From a virus, in IMG/VR virus record IMGVR_UViG_3300011445_000029, positions 1 to 47,862 of that record: a DNA stretch of 47,862 bases; one strand, 5' to 3'. Within the stretch, counting starts at the first letter, position 1, and each line of letters opens with the position of its first letter. A program made the translations under genes and the position numbers. Below, piece after piece: positions 31,613 through 39,876 of this stretch. The notes beneath the pieces were generated by a model that saw only the letters and a list, made by a program, of their open reading frames with translations, searched no databases and had not been told where the DNA came from.

Positions 31613-31957
31613 TTAAAACTCCATAGTATTAGTCTGTTGTTTAAATAAGGTAGTTAAGTCATCTATTACAGATAACTTACCCTCATGGTAGTAAGCGTTC
31701 TGGACGATAACATCGTTGTTCCATCCTATACGAAAACGCTCAGGTTTATCATATTTAGCAATAAGATAATCCAGTAATGCCTGCGAAATAACAGGAACAG
31801 TACTCGTAACTTGCGGACTTTCCGCCGATAGCTTACGAACTACCACAGTAGGTTTATACGATGGAGAAGCATCCTCCCCCATTCCTGGGAGAGAAAGCTG
31901 CTCCTCTTTCTGGTTAAGTCGCTGAGTTTTTCCCTCGAAGTGTTTGAGATAATCCAT
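31613..31957 (-). CDS. Hypothetical protein
   Basis: 114 residues, MDYLKHFEGKTQRLNQKEEQ, then LLDYLIAKYDKPERFRIGWN and NAYYHEGKLSVIDDLTTLFK. Mixed helix and strand, first gene of the block leading to portal. No family recognised, though a small virion or assembly protein is likely from position. Confidence 0.7.
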   Translation of the reverse strand: MDYLKHFEGKTQRLNQKEEQLSLPGMGEDASPSYKPTVVVRKLSAESPQVTSTVPVISQALLDYLIAKYDKPERFRIGWNNDVIVQNAYYHEGKLSVIDDLTTLFKQQTNTMEF

Positions 31958-32027
31958 TAATTGCTCCTGTAATTTGCCAACCTATGATAACAATGCTTAG
32001 GTTTATGAAAAACAGCATTCCTGCCAT
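31914..32027 (-). CDS. Single-span membrane microprotein
   Basis: 37 residues, MAGMLFFINLSIVIIGWQIT, followed by a basic tail. ATG overlaps the TGA of the preceding micro-ORF, and its end overlaps the next gene by 44 bases. Holin-like size; unproven. Confidence 0.5.
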   Translation of the reverse strand: MAGMLFFINLSIVIIGWQITGAINGLSQTLRGKNSAT

Positions 32028-32107
32028 CAGTCATCCTCACACACTACACAGCCACACACCACAATCAAAATTAACAGGATAGCTCCTGTCCAAATAATAG
32101 CATTCAT
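32027..32107 (-). CDS. Single-span membrane microprotein
   Basis: 26 residues, MNAIIWTGAILLILIVVCGC, then VVCEDD. One transmembrane helix with an acidic end. Starts immediately after the stop of the 53-residue gene. Confidence 0.5.
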   Translation of the reverse strand: MNAIIWTGAILLILIVVCGCVVCEDD

Positions 32108-32269
32108 TTAGTTCTCCGCAGGCCAAGGACAATTCACAAGTAACCTGAAATCAGCCGGACTAACAGTGATATTGTGCTGGTTCAGTAACTCCGCTATTTC
32201 GGATGGATGCAGGAGCTGGTTCTCCCGCTGACGTTCGCGAATATACGTCGATATCTCTAAAAGGTTCAT
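32108..32269 (-). CDS. Small protein overlapping the 3' end of the dNTP pyrophosphohydrolase-like gene
   Basis: 53 residues, MNLLEISTYIRERQRENQLL then HPSEIAELLNQHNITVSPAD. The composition is convincingly coding: a helical N-terminus and a degenerate HTH-like segment. It overlaps the upstream gene by 110 bases in another frame. The upstream gene's tail in the overlap is low-complexity, so the overlap probably arose by 3' extension or by mutation of an earlier stop. Confidence 0.6.
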   Translation of the reverse strand: MNLLEISTYIRERQRENQLLHPSEIAELLNQHNITVSPADFRLLVNCPWPAEN

Positions 32270-32654
32270 TAATCTGTACCACACCTTTCACAGGAGTAGG
32301 AGTCTTTATGTTGTCACGAGTCCAATCAGATACTTTAATTCCTTCAAAGTTCAATGCTTCCTGTGGCTTCTCTGTCAGATCCTTTTCAAGAATAAACATA
32401 AAGCTACAGATAGCGTGAGCAAGGTGATGAATATTAGACTCGGGATCGATTTTCTCACCTGACATATAGGCGTTAAGATGCCGTCGAGCCGCCCCGATAT
32501 ACCTGTCCACATGGTTGTCCACAAGGTTCCAGTTTCTGGCACCGTACTTACGGGCTCCATGAGTAAGGACTTCTGCAACGGCTCGCTCAGCATTGGGAGG
32601 CAACAAATCAAAGCGTGTTTTATCCTTGTCGTATTTTAGTCCAACCTCAGGCAT
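32160..32654 (-). CDS. dATP/dGTP diphosphohydrolase-type (MazG-like, DUF5664) protein
   Basis: 164 residues. GLKYDKDKTRFDLLPPNAER, AVAEVLTHGARKYGARNWNL and YIGAARRHLNAYMSGEKIDP, then NIHHLAHAICSFMFI match the all-alpha dNTP pyrophosphohydrolase domain. It would hydrolyse dNTPs or modified dNTPs. GGGGACGTAGGG precedes the ATG. The final ~40 residues look non-conserved. Confidence 0.75.
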   Translation of the reverse strand: MPEVGLKYDKDKTRFDLLPPNAERAVAEVLTHGARKYGARNWNLVDNHVDRYIGAARRHLNAYMSGEKIDPESNIHHLAHAICSFMFILEKDLTEKPQEALNFEGIKVSDWTRDNIKTPTPVKGVVQINEPFRDIDVYSRTSAGEPAPASIRNSGVTEPAQYHC

Positions 32655-32748
32655 CCCTACGTCCCCTTAAATGACAGATAGCGATGATCCATAGAGGCAG
32701 TCCGATGAGAACCAGATCCGCCAGTACCCAAAAATTAGTTGTGTCCAT
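32647..32748 (-). CDS. Single-span membrane microprotein
   Basis: 33 residues, MDTTNFWVLADLVLIGLPLW then IIAICHLRGRRDA: one membrane span with a basic end. Overlaps both neighbours (14 and 8 bases). Part of a set of four such micro-ORFs. Confidence 0.5.
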   Translation of the reverse strand: MDTTNFWVLADLVLIGLPLWIIAICHLRGRRDA

Positions 32749-32968
32749 AGTAAATCAACTTCCAATTCTTAATTTCACACTCAAAAACAAACTCATCCTT
32801 CTTAAGAGGGTTTACTCGAATAGAGTTCCCAACATCACACTTACATCTAAAGATCCTTGCCTTGTTGATATCTAAACTGTAACTTAACAGATAGTTCTTG
32901 CTGGAACCTTTACGATATCCTAAATCAGCATCACAAATCAAGTAAACAATATGTGGCTTCATTCCCAA
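32735..32968 (-). CDS. Hypothetical protein
   Basis: 77 residues, MGMKPHIVYLICDADLGYRK, with a Cys pair (CKC) and basic-strand pattern. True start may be the second Met. Overlaps the upstream stop by 10 bases. No family recognised. Confidence 0.6.
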   Translation of the reverse strand: MGMKPHIVYLICDADLGYRKGSSKNYLLSYSLDINKARIFRCKCDVGNSIRVNPLKKDEFVFECEIKNWKLIYYGHN

Positions 32969-33168
32969 TCCTTCACTGAATTAAAACACTGATTCCACAT
33001 CTTATCAATATCCTTAGGCTTCCTACCAATCTTGTTACAATCGTAGCAGTACAGTAGGTACCTAACAAAAGCTAAATCAATCTGCTCCTGGGCACTTAAC
33101 TTCTTCTTCCTTGTCGTTAAGGTGCGAATCTTCTTTAAACTCTTTGCAAATTGGACATTCTTCGTCAT
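32959..33168 (-). CDS. Small basic hypothetical protein
   Basis: 69 residues, MTKNVQFAKSLKKIRTLTTR, Lys/Arg-rich helix, then AFVRYLLYCYDCNKIGRKPK. Sits downstream of the exonuclease gene. A nucleic-acid-binding role is possible from charge only. Confidence 0.6.
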   Translation of the reverse strand: MTKNVQFAKSLKKIRTLTTRKKKLSAQEQIDLAFVRYLLYCYDCNKIGRKPKDIDKMWNQCFNSVKDWE

Positions 33169-33186
33169 TGTGTTTCCCCAAGGAAC

Positions 33187-33963
33187 TTACGGCGTTCCAT
33201 CCAAAATTGTCGGTGGCTCCCATAAGCACTCCTTCTTTTCGTAATCCCATTCCCCCTTACGGAGAATCCTGGCAAGCTTAGACTGGATCGTGGCATAGGA
33301 CTCCGGGAACCCTGAGGCTCCATAAGCCTTTATGACGCGCTCCCATAGCTCAGGTACGATGCTACCTTCGCGAGGTCCAAGTGCCTTAGAAGCCTTCACA
33401 GGACCGTAGGAGGGCAACCCTGGGTAACCGTCCACCGCATCCCCGGTTAGGGTCTGGAGCATATGGTTATAGTTGGCATCCTCCAAGGTAGTAAGCTTGG
33501 GATGATCCATCTTATCAGGGTTGTAGAGCCAACCAGGGATGTTCTTGAAGTCCTTATCATCCGACACCATGATGGTATCGTTCTCATCCGTAGTTGCTAA
33601 GATCCCAATAAGATCATCAGCCTCTAAGCCATACTCTATCTTAGCGTCGTAATTCTTTAAGAACCACTCTTTCAGTGGTTTAAAGGCTAATGGCTTAAGC
33701 TTACGAACACGCCCAGCCTTATACTCTGGATATATCTTCTTACGCCAGTTATCTTCTCCAGAGAACACTACAACTAACTCACAATTAGTCTTGAGCCACT
33801 CGGAAAGCTTCTTCCTGATTAGCTCCATACTAATCTCCATGCGTTGACGCGCCTCCTTGGCATCACACGCAACGCTCATCATATCGGGTTCCCACTCTAT
33901 TACCTTCTCGGAAACCCAAGCTGCTTTGTAAACTTCTCTGTCACCATCTATGAGTATTTTCAT
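33187..33963 (-). CDS. 5'-3' exonuclease (gp6-like, FEN/PIN fold)
   Basis: 258 residues. ILIDGDREVYKAAW holds Asp6 and Asp8; YGLEADDLIGI and MVSDDKDFKNI supply further metal-binding acids; DAVDGYPGLPSYGPVKASKA is the helix-hairpin-helix DNA-binding arch. In T7 gp6 degrades host DNA and removes RNA primers. Abuts the homing endonuclease gene. Confidence 0.92.
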   Translation of the reverse strand: MKILIDGDREVYKAAWVSEKVIEWEPDMMSVACDAKEARQRMEISMELIRKKLSEWLKTNCELVVVFSGEDNWRKKIYPEYKAGRVRKLKPLAFKPLKEWFLKNYDAKIEYGLEADDLIGILATTDENDTIMVSDDKDFKNIPGWLYNPDKMDHPKLTTLEDANYNHMLQTLTGDAVDGYPGLPSYGPVKASKALGPREGSIVPELWERVIKAYGASGFPESYATIQSKLARILRKGEWDYEKKECLWEPPTILDGTP

Positions 33964-34349
33964 CAGTTGTTCGCATAGTCTATATGCTTAAGCTCCTTTA
34001 GTTTCTTAAGAAACTTCTTGCGGTACATAGGGCTCACTGAGCATATCCTCAGAAGGAGCCTTGCTTGTTCCTGCTTCTCCCATAAGTACGGGATCATACT
34101 CCGACAAAGGCCCCTGGCATTAGGGCCGGTGCAATACCACTGAAAGCAAGTACGATTGTTGATCTTGTACTTACACTGGTAAATCTTTCCTCCAAAAATT
34201 TCCCGGAACTTTTCTAAAGCTGGTAGAAAGGTATTGCTAATTGTTACTCGTGGAGTACCTCCAAGGGAAAGGCTGTTCTCCGATCCTGACCAGACGAAAC
34301 AACCTTCCCCGTCTAAGAACGCTGCTAAGTAATCCTTACTTGGTTTCAA
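33963..34349 (-). CDS. LAGLIDADG homing endonuclease, TTG start
   Basis: 128 residues with a single LAGLIDADG motif, YLAAFLDGEGCF at residues 7-18, so it should act as a homodimer. NTFLPALEKFREIFGGKIYQ and NARGLCRSMIPYLWEKQEQA are typical of the family. The only start is TTG 34349, since an in-frame TGA precedes it. It is free-standing between the polymerase and exonuclease genes. Its target is unknown; family members often recognise conserved rRNA or replication genes. Confidence 0.85.
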   Translation of the reverse strand: MKPSKDYLAAFLDGEGCFVWSGSENSLSLGGTPRVTISNTFLPALEKFREIFGGKIYQCKYKINNRTCFQWYCTGPNARGLCRSMIPYLWEKQEQARLLLRICSVSPMYRKKFLKKLKELKHIDYANN

Positions 34350-34378
34350 TCATAGTTCCTATATAGACTCCCTTTTTA

Positions 34379-36160
34379 TTAATGGGTTTCAGCCCAGCTA
34401 TTACCCACACGCCATTTTCCGGTAAGGGGGCAAGTGACTCCAAATTCACTACCGGAAAGCTCGATTGCGTCTTTAGCACTTTCGCCCACTCTTTGTGCAG
34501 TTTGTAAGTCCTTTGCCTCATACTGAATTTCATCATGAACCATCGCAACTTGCCTATAATCCACCCCATGTACTAATCCTTTCTTGGCACAGATATCATG
34601 AGCGTAGATTACAGCCTGCTTCATGACCACAGCTTCAGCACCCATCAGCAGGGTATTTAACCCCCGGTACGGCTGTCTAATTGGATAGCTGCGTCCATCA
34701 AGTCCACGTAGAGTTTTACGAAGTGTGAGTATTTTTCTAATGTCATCCCTAAGTCTCTTAAATGCAGGCTTTGCTCGAAAAAATCCTCGAAGGATACGAT
34801 CACCTTCTTGCCGATCAACCCCAATAGTTTTTGAGAATTTCTCGACTCCCGCACCAAAAAGGAGTGCGTAAATTCCATTTTTTGCCTTATCTCGGCTATG
34901 GATTCCGAACGCTTGTCTGTTGGAATCATGAATGTCGCCTCTTGTGACAATTTCTATCTCCTTTCCCTTATCATAAGGGAACATATAGTGAGCCAGTAAT
35001 CTTAGCTGTAAACCACTGGCATCACAGCCGACCAGGAACCATCCGGGTGAAGGGATAAATAAAGATCGACATTCCACCCCATATGGATTGCTAACTTTTG
35101 GTACTTGACCAAGATTGGGGTTAACATGGGCGCATCTGCCGGTAACTGTACCGTTGGTATCAACTCCCCCATGAATCTTCCCATCGTCTGCCAGTAACTT
35201 GATCCAAGACTTATCTCCTTCAGATATTTGCCCTAATCGCTTAACCAGCAGGAAATACTCTGAAAGCTGTTTAGCCTCAGGATAGTCCAAGCTGCTAAGA
35301 ACCTTCTCGTCTACCTTTGGCTTACCTTCTTCAGTAAAGACTTTAGGTTCCCAACCATATTTGTTAGTAAGATTCCAAGCAACATGGTCACGCGACGCAG
35401 GGTTAAAAATAATGACCTTTTCACGTTCTAATTTCTTCTTCTCTGTTAAATACTTTACAATCCTTGGTGGGAAGAGTCCCTTAAGAATATCATCTAATAT
35501 AACTCTCTTTATCTGTAACTCGGCAGTAAGCTTCTGAGCTGCTTCAAGATTAAAGCAAAACCCTGTAATCTCCTGCTGATCCATTATCTTAGCGAACTCA
35601 TGCTCTAACCGCAGCATACGCTCTGAGGGTTTCTGAGCAACGAGGTGCTTATAGACAGCCAGTGTTACCCGGCAGTCTTGCATACAGTAATCTACAATCT
35701 TAGGATCGAACACATCCAGGTTCTTGCGGTCTACGCTGGTGGTGTCCTTATGGACTCCTACACGTAAACCCCAAGCCTCAAGAGTGTGCCTGCCACGCAT
35801 CTTAGAAGGAAGCTCTTTAAAAGGGCTACCAGAGGCAGCAGAGCGCCAATCATCCATCTTGATATCAGGATAGATGCAACGGGCCATGAGCTTTGTATCC
35901 AATACAGAGCCCTTGTAATCGAACCCGTAGAGCTTCTTCATGACTGGCAGATCGAATCGCTGGATATCGTGACCCACCAATAGCTCTGCCTTAGAGAGCC
36001 ACGATATCACATCCTCAGGGAACGCCAGGGTGTCTCTGTACTCTATCCCTGTATCTATGTCAATAGCACAGAGACACCACATCCGATCCAGAACCTTCTT
36101 GTCCTTAGATTGAAAGGGATACTGTAGGCCATTTGTCTCAGTATCTATTACTAATCTCAG
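34379..36160 (-). CDS. DNA polymerase I family (gp5-like) with CTG start
   Basis: 593 residues from CTG 36160. This start is required because exonuclease motif I, LVIDTETNG (Asp6, Glu8), lies upstream of the first ATG (36082); the TAA of the preceding gene directly abuts the CTG, and GAGGAG is 6 bases upstream. Exo II HDIQRFDLP, Exo III YCMQDCRVT; polymerase motif A GCDASGLQLRLLAHY, motif B RDKAKNGIYALLFGAG, motif C VHDEIQYE. Shorter than T7 gp5 (704), so a thioredoxin-binding insert is probably absent. Confidence 0.93.
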   Translation of the reverse strand: MRLVIDTETNGLQYPFQSKDKKVLDRMWCLCAIDIDTGIEYRDTLAFPEDVISWLSKAELLVGHDIQRFDLPVMKKLYGFDYKGSVLDTKLMARCIYPDIKMDDWRSAASGSPFKELPSKMRGRHTLEAWGLRVGVHKDTTSVDRKNLDVFDPKIVDYCMQDCRVTLAVYKHLVAQKPSERMLRLEHEFAKIMDQQEITGFCFNLEAAQKLTAELQIKRVILDDILKGLFPPRIVKYLTEKKKLEREKVIIFNPASRDHVAWNLTNKYGWEPKVFTEEGKPKVDEKVLSSLDYPEAKQLSEYFLLVKRLGQISEGDKSWIKLLADDGKIHGGVDTNGTVTGRCAHVNPNLGQVPKVSNPYGVECRSLFIPSPGWFLVGCDASGLQLRLLAHYMFPYDKGKEIEIVTRGDIHDSNRQAFGIHSRDKAKNGIYALLFGAGVEKFSKTIGVDRQEGDRILRGFFRAKPAFKRLRDDIRKILTLRKTLRGLDGRSYPIRQPYRGLNTLLMGAEAVVMKQAVIYAHDICAKKGLVHGVDYRQVAMVHDEIQYEAKDLQTAQRVGESAKDAIELSGSEFGVTCPLTGKWRVGNSWAETH

Positions 36161-36313
36161 TTAAAACTCCTCTGCAAAGTCCTCATGATCCACTAACGCA
36201 TCATAAGGCTCTGGATCTTCCTTGTAATACTCTAAAGCTTCGTCGCGGTTATACTCCTCGAAGTCATCTAAACGATCTAAATAGTAGTCGAAGGTATCTT
36301 CATCCATTTCCAT
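36161..36313 (-). CDS. Very acidic 50-residue protein upstream of DNA polymerase
   Basis: MEMDEDTFDYYLDRLDDFEE then YNRDEALEYYKEDPEPYDAL: almost half Asp/Glu with few basics. AAGGA precedes the ATG. Its last codons GAG GAG form the ribosome site for the polymerase CTG, so the two are translationally coupled. The charge resembles DNA-mimic inhibitors; no homologue recognised. Confidence 0.7.
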   Translation of the reverse strand: MEMDEDTFDYYLDRLDDFEEYNRDEALEYYKEDPEPYDALVDHEDFAEEF

Positions 36314-36332
36314 TATATCCTTCTTCTCTTTA

Positions 36333-37238
36333 TCAATCACTGGAACGCAGCCCCATGTTAGGGATCATAACCCTATTCTTGTAGAGCTTAACCGTCTTAG
36401 CTCCAATAGCCTTCCTGGCTGGCTTACTATCCACAATCTCGGTACCAGCTTCCCTAACTACATCCTCCACCATCGCTGCAACAATATCAGGAATACGAGA
36501 AAGCTCCGTAGGATTACCAAGCTTATCAAGAACGTGAGTAAGGCGCATATCGGTGACCCACTCATCTGCGATCTTAGTTGCTTCGCTGAGTATCTGTTGT
36601 TCCACTTCGTTGACGGTGACAACAGTAGTACGCTCGCGAAACTGTGGAGCCTTATGCTTGGCGATCAACCTTTCCCCATTGTTGAGGATTACCTCATAAG
36701 GAGGACGAAGGATTACACCCTCGCTAACCTTGTCCCCTTCGATCCCATTACGTTTAGCTTGGGTCGAGGGTCGATCTCTACAGGCGTCCAGCGCCGTAAG
36801 ATCCGTTGACGAGATTTCATAAAACACAAACGGTATCTTGAGAGCATCACAGAGTTCCTTCGCCTTATCTACGGCTAACCACTTACCATCTATCATCACA
36901 TCGAAGGCGATGAACCTTACACGATCCCCATAGGTATCCCGCATACCTTGGCACTTACCGCCGTACAACTCACCATAGATTACGATAGACTTGCTGGCAC
37001 TGTTAGACAAAGTGACAACAAGCGCGTTCCGTAGATCCTCTGGATTAGGCAAGTCTGTACCAAGAAGGGCCTCGAAATTTGCAGGAGATTCACCGCCAGA
37101 GAATAAAGCAAATCCCTCATCGTTCATCCTAATATGTGCAGAGGTACCGTGGATCTTTTCCAGCGCGTACACCCGCTTAAATTCCAGAATCTTCTGAGCA
37201 TTACTCTTGTAAAGATTCTCAATATGTAAGTAACCCAT
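36333..37238 (-). CDS. RNA ligase (Rnl2-like nucleotidyltransferase)
   Basis: 301 residues. Motif I EKIHGTSAHI with Lys28 as the adenylated residue; motif III-like IVIYGELYGGKCQG; motif IV EGVILRPP; motif V LIAKHKAPQF. This K-x-H-G-T form is typical of RNA ligase 2/editing ligases that seal nicks in structured RNA. It may repair tRNA cut by host nucleases, together with the HAD phosphatase; that is inference. Confidence 0.85.
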   Translation of the reverse strand: MGYLHIENLYKSNAQKILEFKRVYALEKIHGTSAHIRMNDEGFALFSGGESPANFEALLGTDLPNPEDLRNALVVTLSNSASKSIVIYGELYGGKCQGMRDTYGDRVRFIAFDVMIDGKWLAVDKAKELCDALKIPFVFYEISSTDLTALDACRDRPSTQAKRNGIEGDKVSEGVILRPPYEVILNNGERLIAKHKAPQFRERTTVVTVNEVEQQILSEATKIADEWVTDMRLTHVLDKLGNPTELSRIPDIVAAMVEDVVREAGTEIVDSKPARKAIGAKTVKLYKNRVMIPNMGLRSSD

Positions 37239-37624
37239 TAGAATAATAGATCCTTATAAGGATAAGTGAACAAAGCTGTGGGAGGAAACTTCTCCTCTAT
37301 AGTATGAATAAATCCCCACAACTCCTTCTTACGGTCTGATCCTAAGATAGCCTGTAGGGCCACCCGCTCCATGTTAGTAAATCTGCGATTTGGAACTGTC
37401 ACGATAACATGAAGGTGTCCTACAGTCGAAGAAGGACGCATGGTAGTAATACGTGCATCCCACATTAACTTCGTGTTGATAAGCTGTAACCCATCAGTTA
37501 CAAACGTTAAATCCTTAGGATCATCTATATCAATGAACACCTCGTTAATCGCAGGTAGATGACAGGTGGCTCCCATCTTCTTCGCGGTTAACTGAGGGTC
37601 CATATCCAGATACTCTGGTTCCAT
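37238..37624 (-). CDS. Conserved hypothetical protein
   Basis: 128 residues from ATG 37624 (a TTG at 37630 is a second option). EVFIDIDDPKDLTFVTDGLQ, then VGHLHVIVTVPNRRFTNMER and VALQAILGSDRKKELWGFIH. The FIDIDD and HLHV motifs and position among replication genes suggest a nucleic-acid enzyme or cofactor, but I cannot name a family. Confidence 0.65.
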   Translation of the reverse strand: MEPEYLDMDPQLTAKKMGATCHLPAINEVFIDIDDPKDLTFVTDGLQLINTKLMWDARITTMRPSSTVGHLHVIVTVPNRRFTNMERVALQAILGSDRKKELWGFIHTIEEKFPPTALFTYPYKDLLF

Positions 37625-37626
37625 TA

Positions 37627-37782
37627 TCAAGCTAAATCACCATTCCTCTCTGGTTCCTCTACGTAATACTTCCTACTATCCTTAATTAGATAGCCACACC
37701 AACTACAGTGAACCTTAGATCCTACCTTCATAGGTATTAGAGGTTTAAAGCATTGTGGGCAATCGGTACTGTCACTTAGCAT
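37627..37782 (-). CDS. Zinc-ribbon microprotein
   Basis: 51 residues, MLSDSTDCPQCFKPLIPMKV, with CPQC and CSWC pairs, then a charged tail. Start overlaps the stop of the preceding membrane microprotein by 7 bases. Confidence 0.65.
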   Translation of the reverse strand: MLSDSTDCPQCFKPLIPMKVGSKVHCSWCGYLIKDSRKYYVEEPERNGDLA

Positions 37783-37913
37783 TTAAATATAAACATTCCC
37801 AGAATGACTCCTATTCCAATACCAAATAGAGCGCCAACTACTCCTCCATAAAGGAAATGATGTAGAGCAGCTTCAAAGGGAATAGAATAAGGATTAATCT
37901 TCTGATTCATCAT
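37776..37913 (-). CDS. Single-span membrane microprotein with glycine zipper
   Basis: 45 residues; the membrane segment LYGGVVGALFGIGIGVILGM carries spaced glycines that favour helix packing. Two consecutive ATGs (37913, 37910) with GAGGAT upstream. Holin-like, unproven. Confidence 0.55.
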   Translation of the reverse strand: MMNQKINPYSIPFEAALHHFLYGGVVGALFGIGIGVILGMFIFKC

Positions 37914-38043
37914 CCTCGTAGTAATCCTTTATTTCAGTAAAGCAGAAACAATCGCAGAACTCATCCTCAGTCATAACGAATTTACATCCATCTGCGTGAT
38001 GAAAAGACTTAGTGTGATTACAGTATGAACAACGCCTACTCAT
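37894..38043 (-). CDS. Cys-rich acidic microprotein
   Basis: 49 residues: MSRRCSYCNHTKSFHHADGC, then FCDCFCF and an acidic end YYEDDESED. CSYC with later cysteines suggests a zinc site. Overlaps the next gene by 20 bases. Confidence 0.6.
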   Translation of the reverse strand: MSRRCSYCNHTKSFHHADGCKFVMTEDEFCDCFCFTEIKDYYEDDESED

Positions 38044-38048
38044 TAGGC

Positions 38049-38231
38049 TCACCGAGTGTGCCCATACACCTTATCATCGTAAGCATCCTCAGAAGTAAAC
38101 TCCTTGCACCAATCGTGGTCCGGGTTTACCTCAGGCCACCCACTACGAACCTCCGGTGGGTTAAATCGGCACTTACCTCTATCGAACCACTGGCAATCCT
38201 TACACGTACTAAAATGGACTGGTAACGGCAC
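38049..38231 (-). CDS. Small Cys-rich conserved phage protein
   Basis: 60 residues: FSTCKDCQWFDRGKCRFNPP then DHDWCKEF. The pattern CxxCxxF....CRxNPP...DWCxEF recurs in phage microproteins of unknown function and probably binds one zinc. Overlaps the helicase gene by 23 bases. Confidence 0.65.
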   Translation of the reverse strand: MPLPVHFSTCKDCQWFDRGKCRFNPPEVRSGWPEVNPDHDWCKEFTSEDAYDDKVYGHTR

Positions 38232-39876
38232 TATCTACTCCTGTGTTTTGGGCAAGTGCTTCTAAATCTTCCTTATCGACTTCCACTAATCTCCCTGTTT
38301 CTCGATTATAAGAAACTGCTCCCGCAAAACCTGTATGGCCTGTCCAGCGACACTTAAGTAATCTAATAGTGGTGATATCTTTTCTCTCCTCGTCTTGCTG
38401 GTCACGCTCCAATCCAATAACTGTATCTGAGAGTTGAGCAATCGAAGCAGATCCGCGCAAAAGACTAAGCGAAGTTTGTCCACCTTCTTCAAGTGGAGTC
38501 CCACTCGCGGGTCTTTTAAGGTGGGAAATGAGAATAATGGCAACGCCCGTCTCTTCACTTAAACTCCTAAGCTTCGTCATCAAGTTATCGAAGGTACGTC
38601 TCTCATCCCCCGTCTCCATCCCCGAAACAACTATGGAGATATGATCCAGGAAGATTACATCTACTTCGCAACTTACTCGGAGATATCGCAATCTATTGAG
38701 AAGATTACTCTCTTCGAGGCTGCCGAAATGGTCGAAAAAATAGAAGTGATCTTTAATTGTGGAGTCCCAAGCAACCTCGAAACCTGGGGCGTCAAGAGGT
38801 CTTTCATCAAACTTAATAGGTTTGTTGAGTTGTAATCCCACAAGGCCGAGAGCTGAGCGTTCAACACTCTCTTCGAGTGCAACGTACCCAATTTTAAGCC
38901 CTCTACTACGGCAATACAGTGCTTGCTCTCGTATAAATTCTGATTTACCAATTCCTGTTCCTGCACAGATTGTTATAAGCTCCCCTTGTCGGAAGCTCTT
39001 AGTCATTCCATCAAGTTTACTTACAAAGAACCCGCAAACGGGCGCAAGAGACTTTGAATGCTTGAGACGATTAAGGACTGCACCGCTGTCAAGTACCCCG
39101 TCTGGTCTAAAGGTTTCAGCATTCCAGAAGGCTGAAATAAGAGCTTCTCCCTTACCCTTCTGTAGAGCTTCATTAGCATCTTTTAAGCCATCCGGTAGTC
39201 TGGCGATTTTAACCTGACCCGGTTTGAATAGGGTAGCGCAGTCTCTTGCTGCCTTCTGCCCAGGTTCGTCCATATCGAACATGAGGACGACTGTTTCAAA
39301 CGAGTTAAGATACTCCAGATTTTCTCGTATAGCTTTCTTAGCTGATGCTGCGCCGTTAGGCACGCTAACGACAGGCCATTTGTGGCACCAGTTTTGGCTC
39401 ACGGAAAGTGCATCTAATTCTCCTTCTGTAACGGTGACATACTTACCATTGGGAGGCCATAACCATTTACCAAACAGAGGAAGTTTACTTTCTCCAAGGA
39501 TTGTAAACTCTTTCTTAGCTGTCCTAAGCTTTTGAGAAACTCTCGTTCCATCCTCAGCACGATAGTTTGCGACTTGTACTTTATTTCCAAATTTATCTGT
39601 GGCAATTCCATAATCCCACTTCCTGCAAGTCTCTTCTGTCAGCTTCCGTTCTGGTATAGAAACATAGTCTACCGAGAGGAGTCCCTTCTTAGGTACCCCA
39701 TCGCTACTCCCACTATCAGCAGGAGTAGCGCCACCCTCAGTAGATTTGAACTCATTACAACTGAAGCAGTATCCATGCCCGTCATCGTATATAGCAAAAG
39801 CGTCGCTACTCCCGCAACCGGGGAACGGACAAGCTTCCTTCCTAACTAAATTACTTATTGCTGAACTTCCTTCCAT
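38209..39876 (-). CDS. Primase-helicase (gp4-like)
   Basis: 555 residues (T7 gp4A has 566). Zinc ribbon Cys16, Cys21, Cys37, Cys40; TOPRIM motif VTEGELDALSV and LMFDMDEPGQKAA; Walker A GTGIGKSE with Lys311; Walker B VIFLDHIS; IILISHLKRP and the arginine-finger region CRWTGHTG. Synthesises primers and unwinds DNA at the fork with the polymerase and SSB encoded nearby. Confidence 0.95.
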   Translation of the reverse strand: MEGSSAISNLVRKEACPFPGCGSSDAFAIYDDGHGYCFSCNEFKSTEGGATPADSGSSDGVPKKGLLSVDYVSIPERKLTEETCRKWDYGIATDKFGNKVQVANYRAEDGTRVSQKLRTAKKEFTILGESKLPLFGKWLWPPNGKYVTVTEGELDALSVSQNWCHKWPVVSVPNGAASAKKAIRENLEYLNSFETVVLMFDMDEPGQKAARDCATLFKPGQVKIARLPDGLKDANEALQKGKGEALISAFWNAETFRPDGVLDSGAVLNRLKHSKSLAPVCGFFVSKLDGMTKSFRQGELITICAGTGIGKSEFIREQALYCRSRGLKIGYVALEESVERSALGLVGLQLNKPIKFDERPLDAPGFEVAWDSTIKDHFYFFDHFGSLEESNLLNRLRYLRVSCEVDVIFLDHISIVVSGMETGDERRTFDNLMTKLRSLSEETGVAIILISHLKRPASGTPLEEGGQTSLSLLRGSASIAQLSDTVIGLERDQQDEERKDITTIRLLKCRWTGHTGFAGAVSYNRETGRLVEVDKEDLEALAQNTGVDSAVTSPF

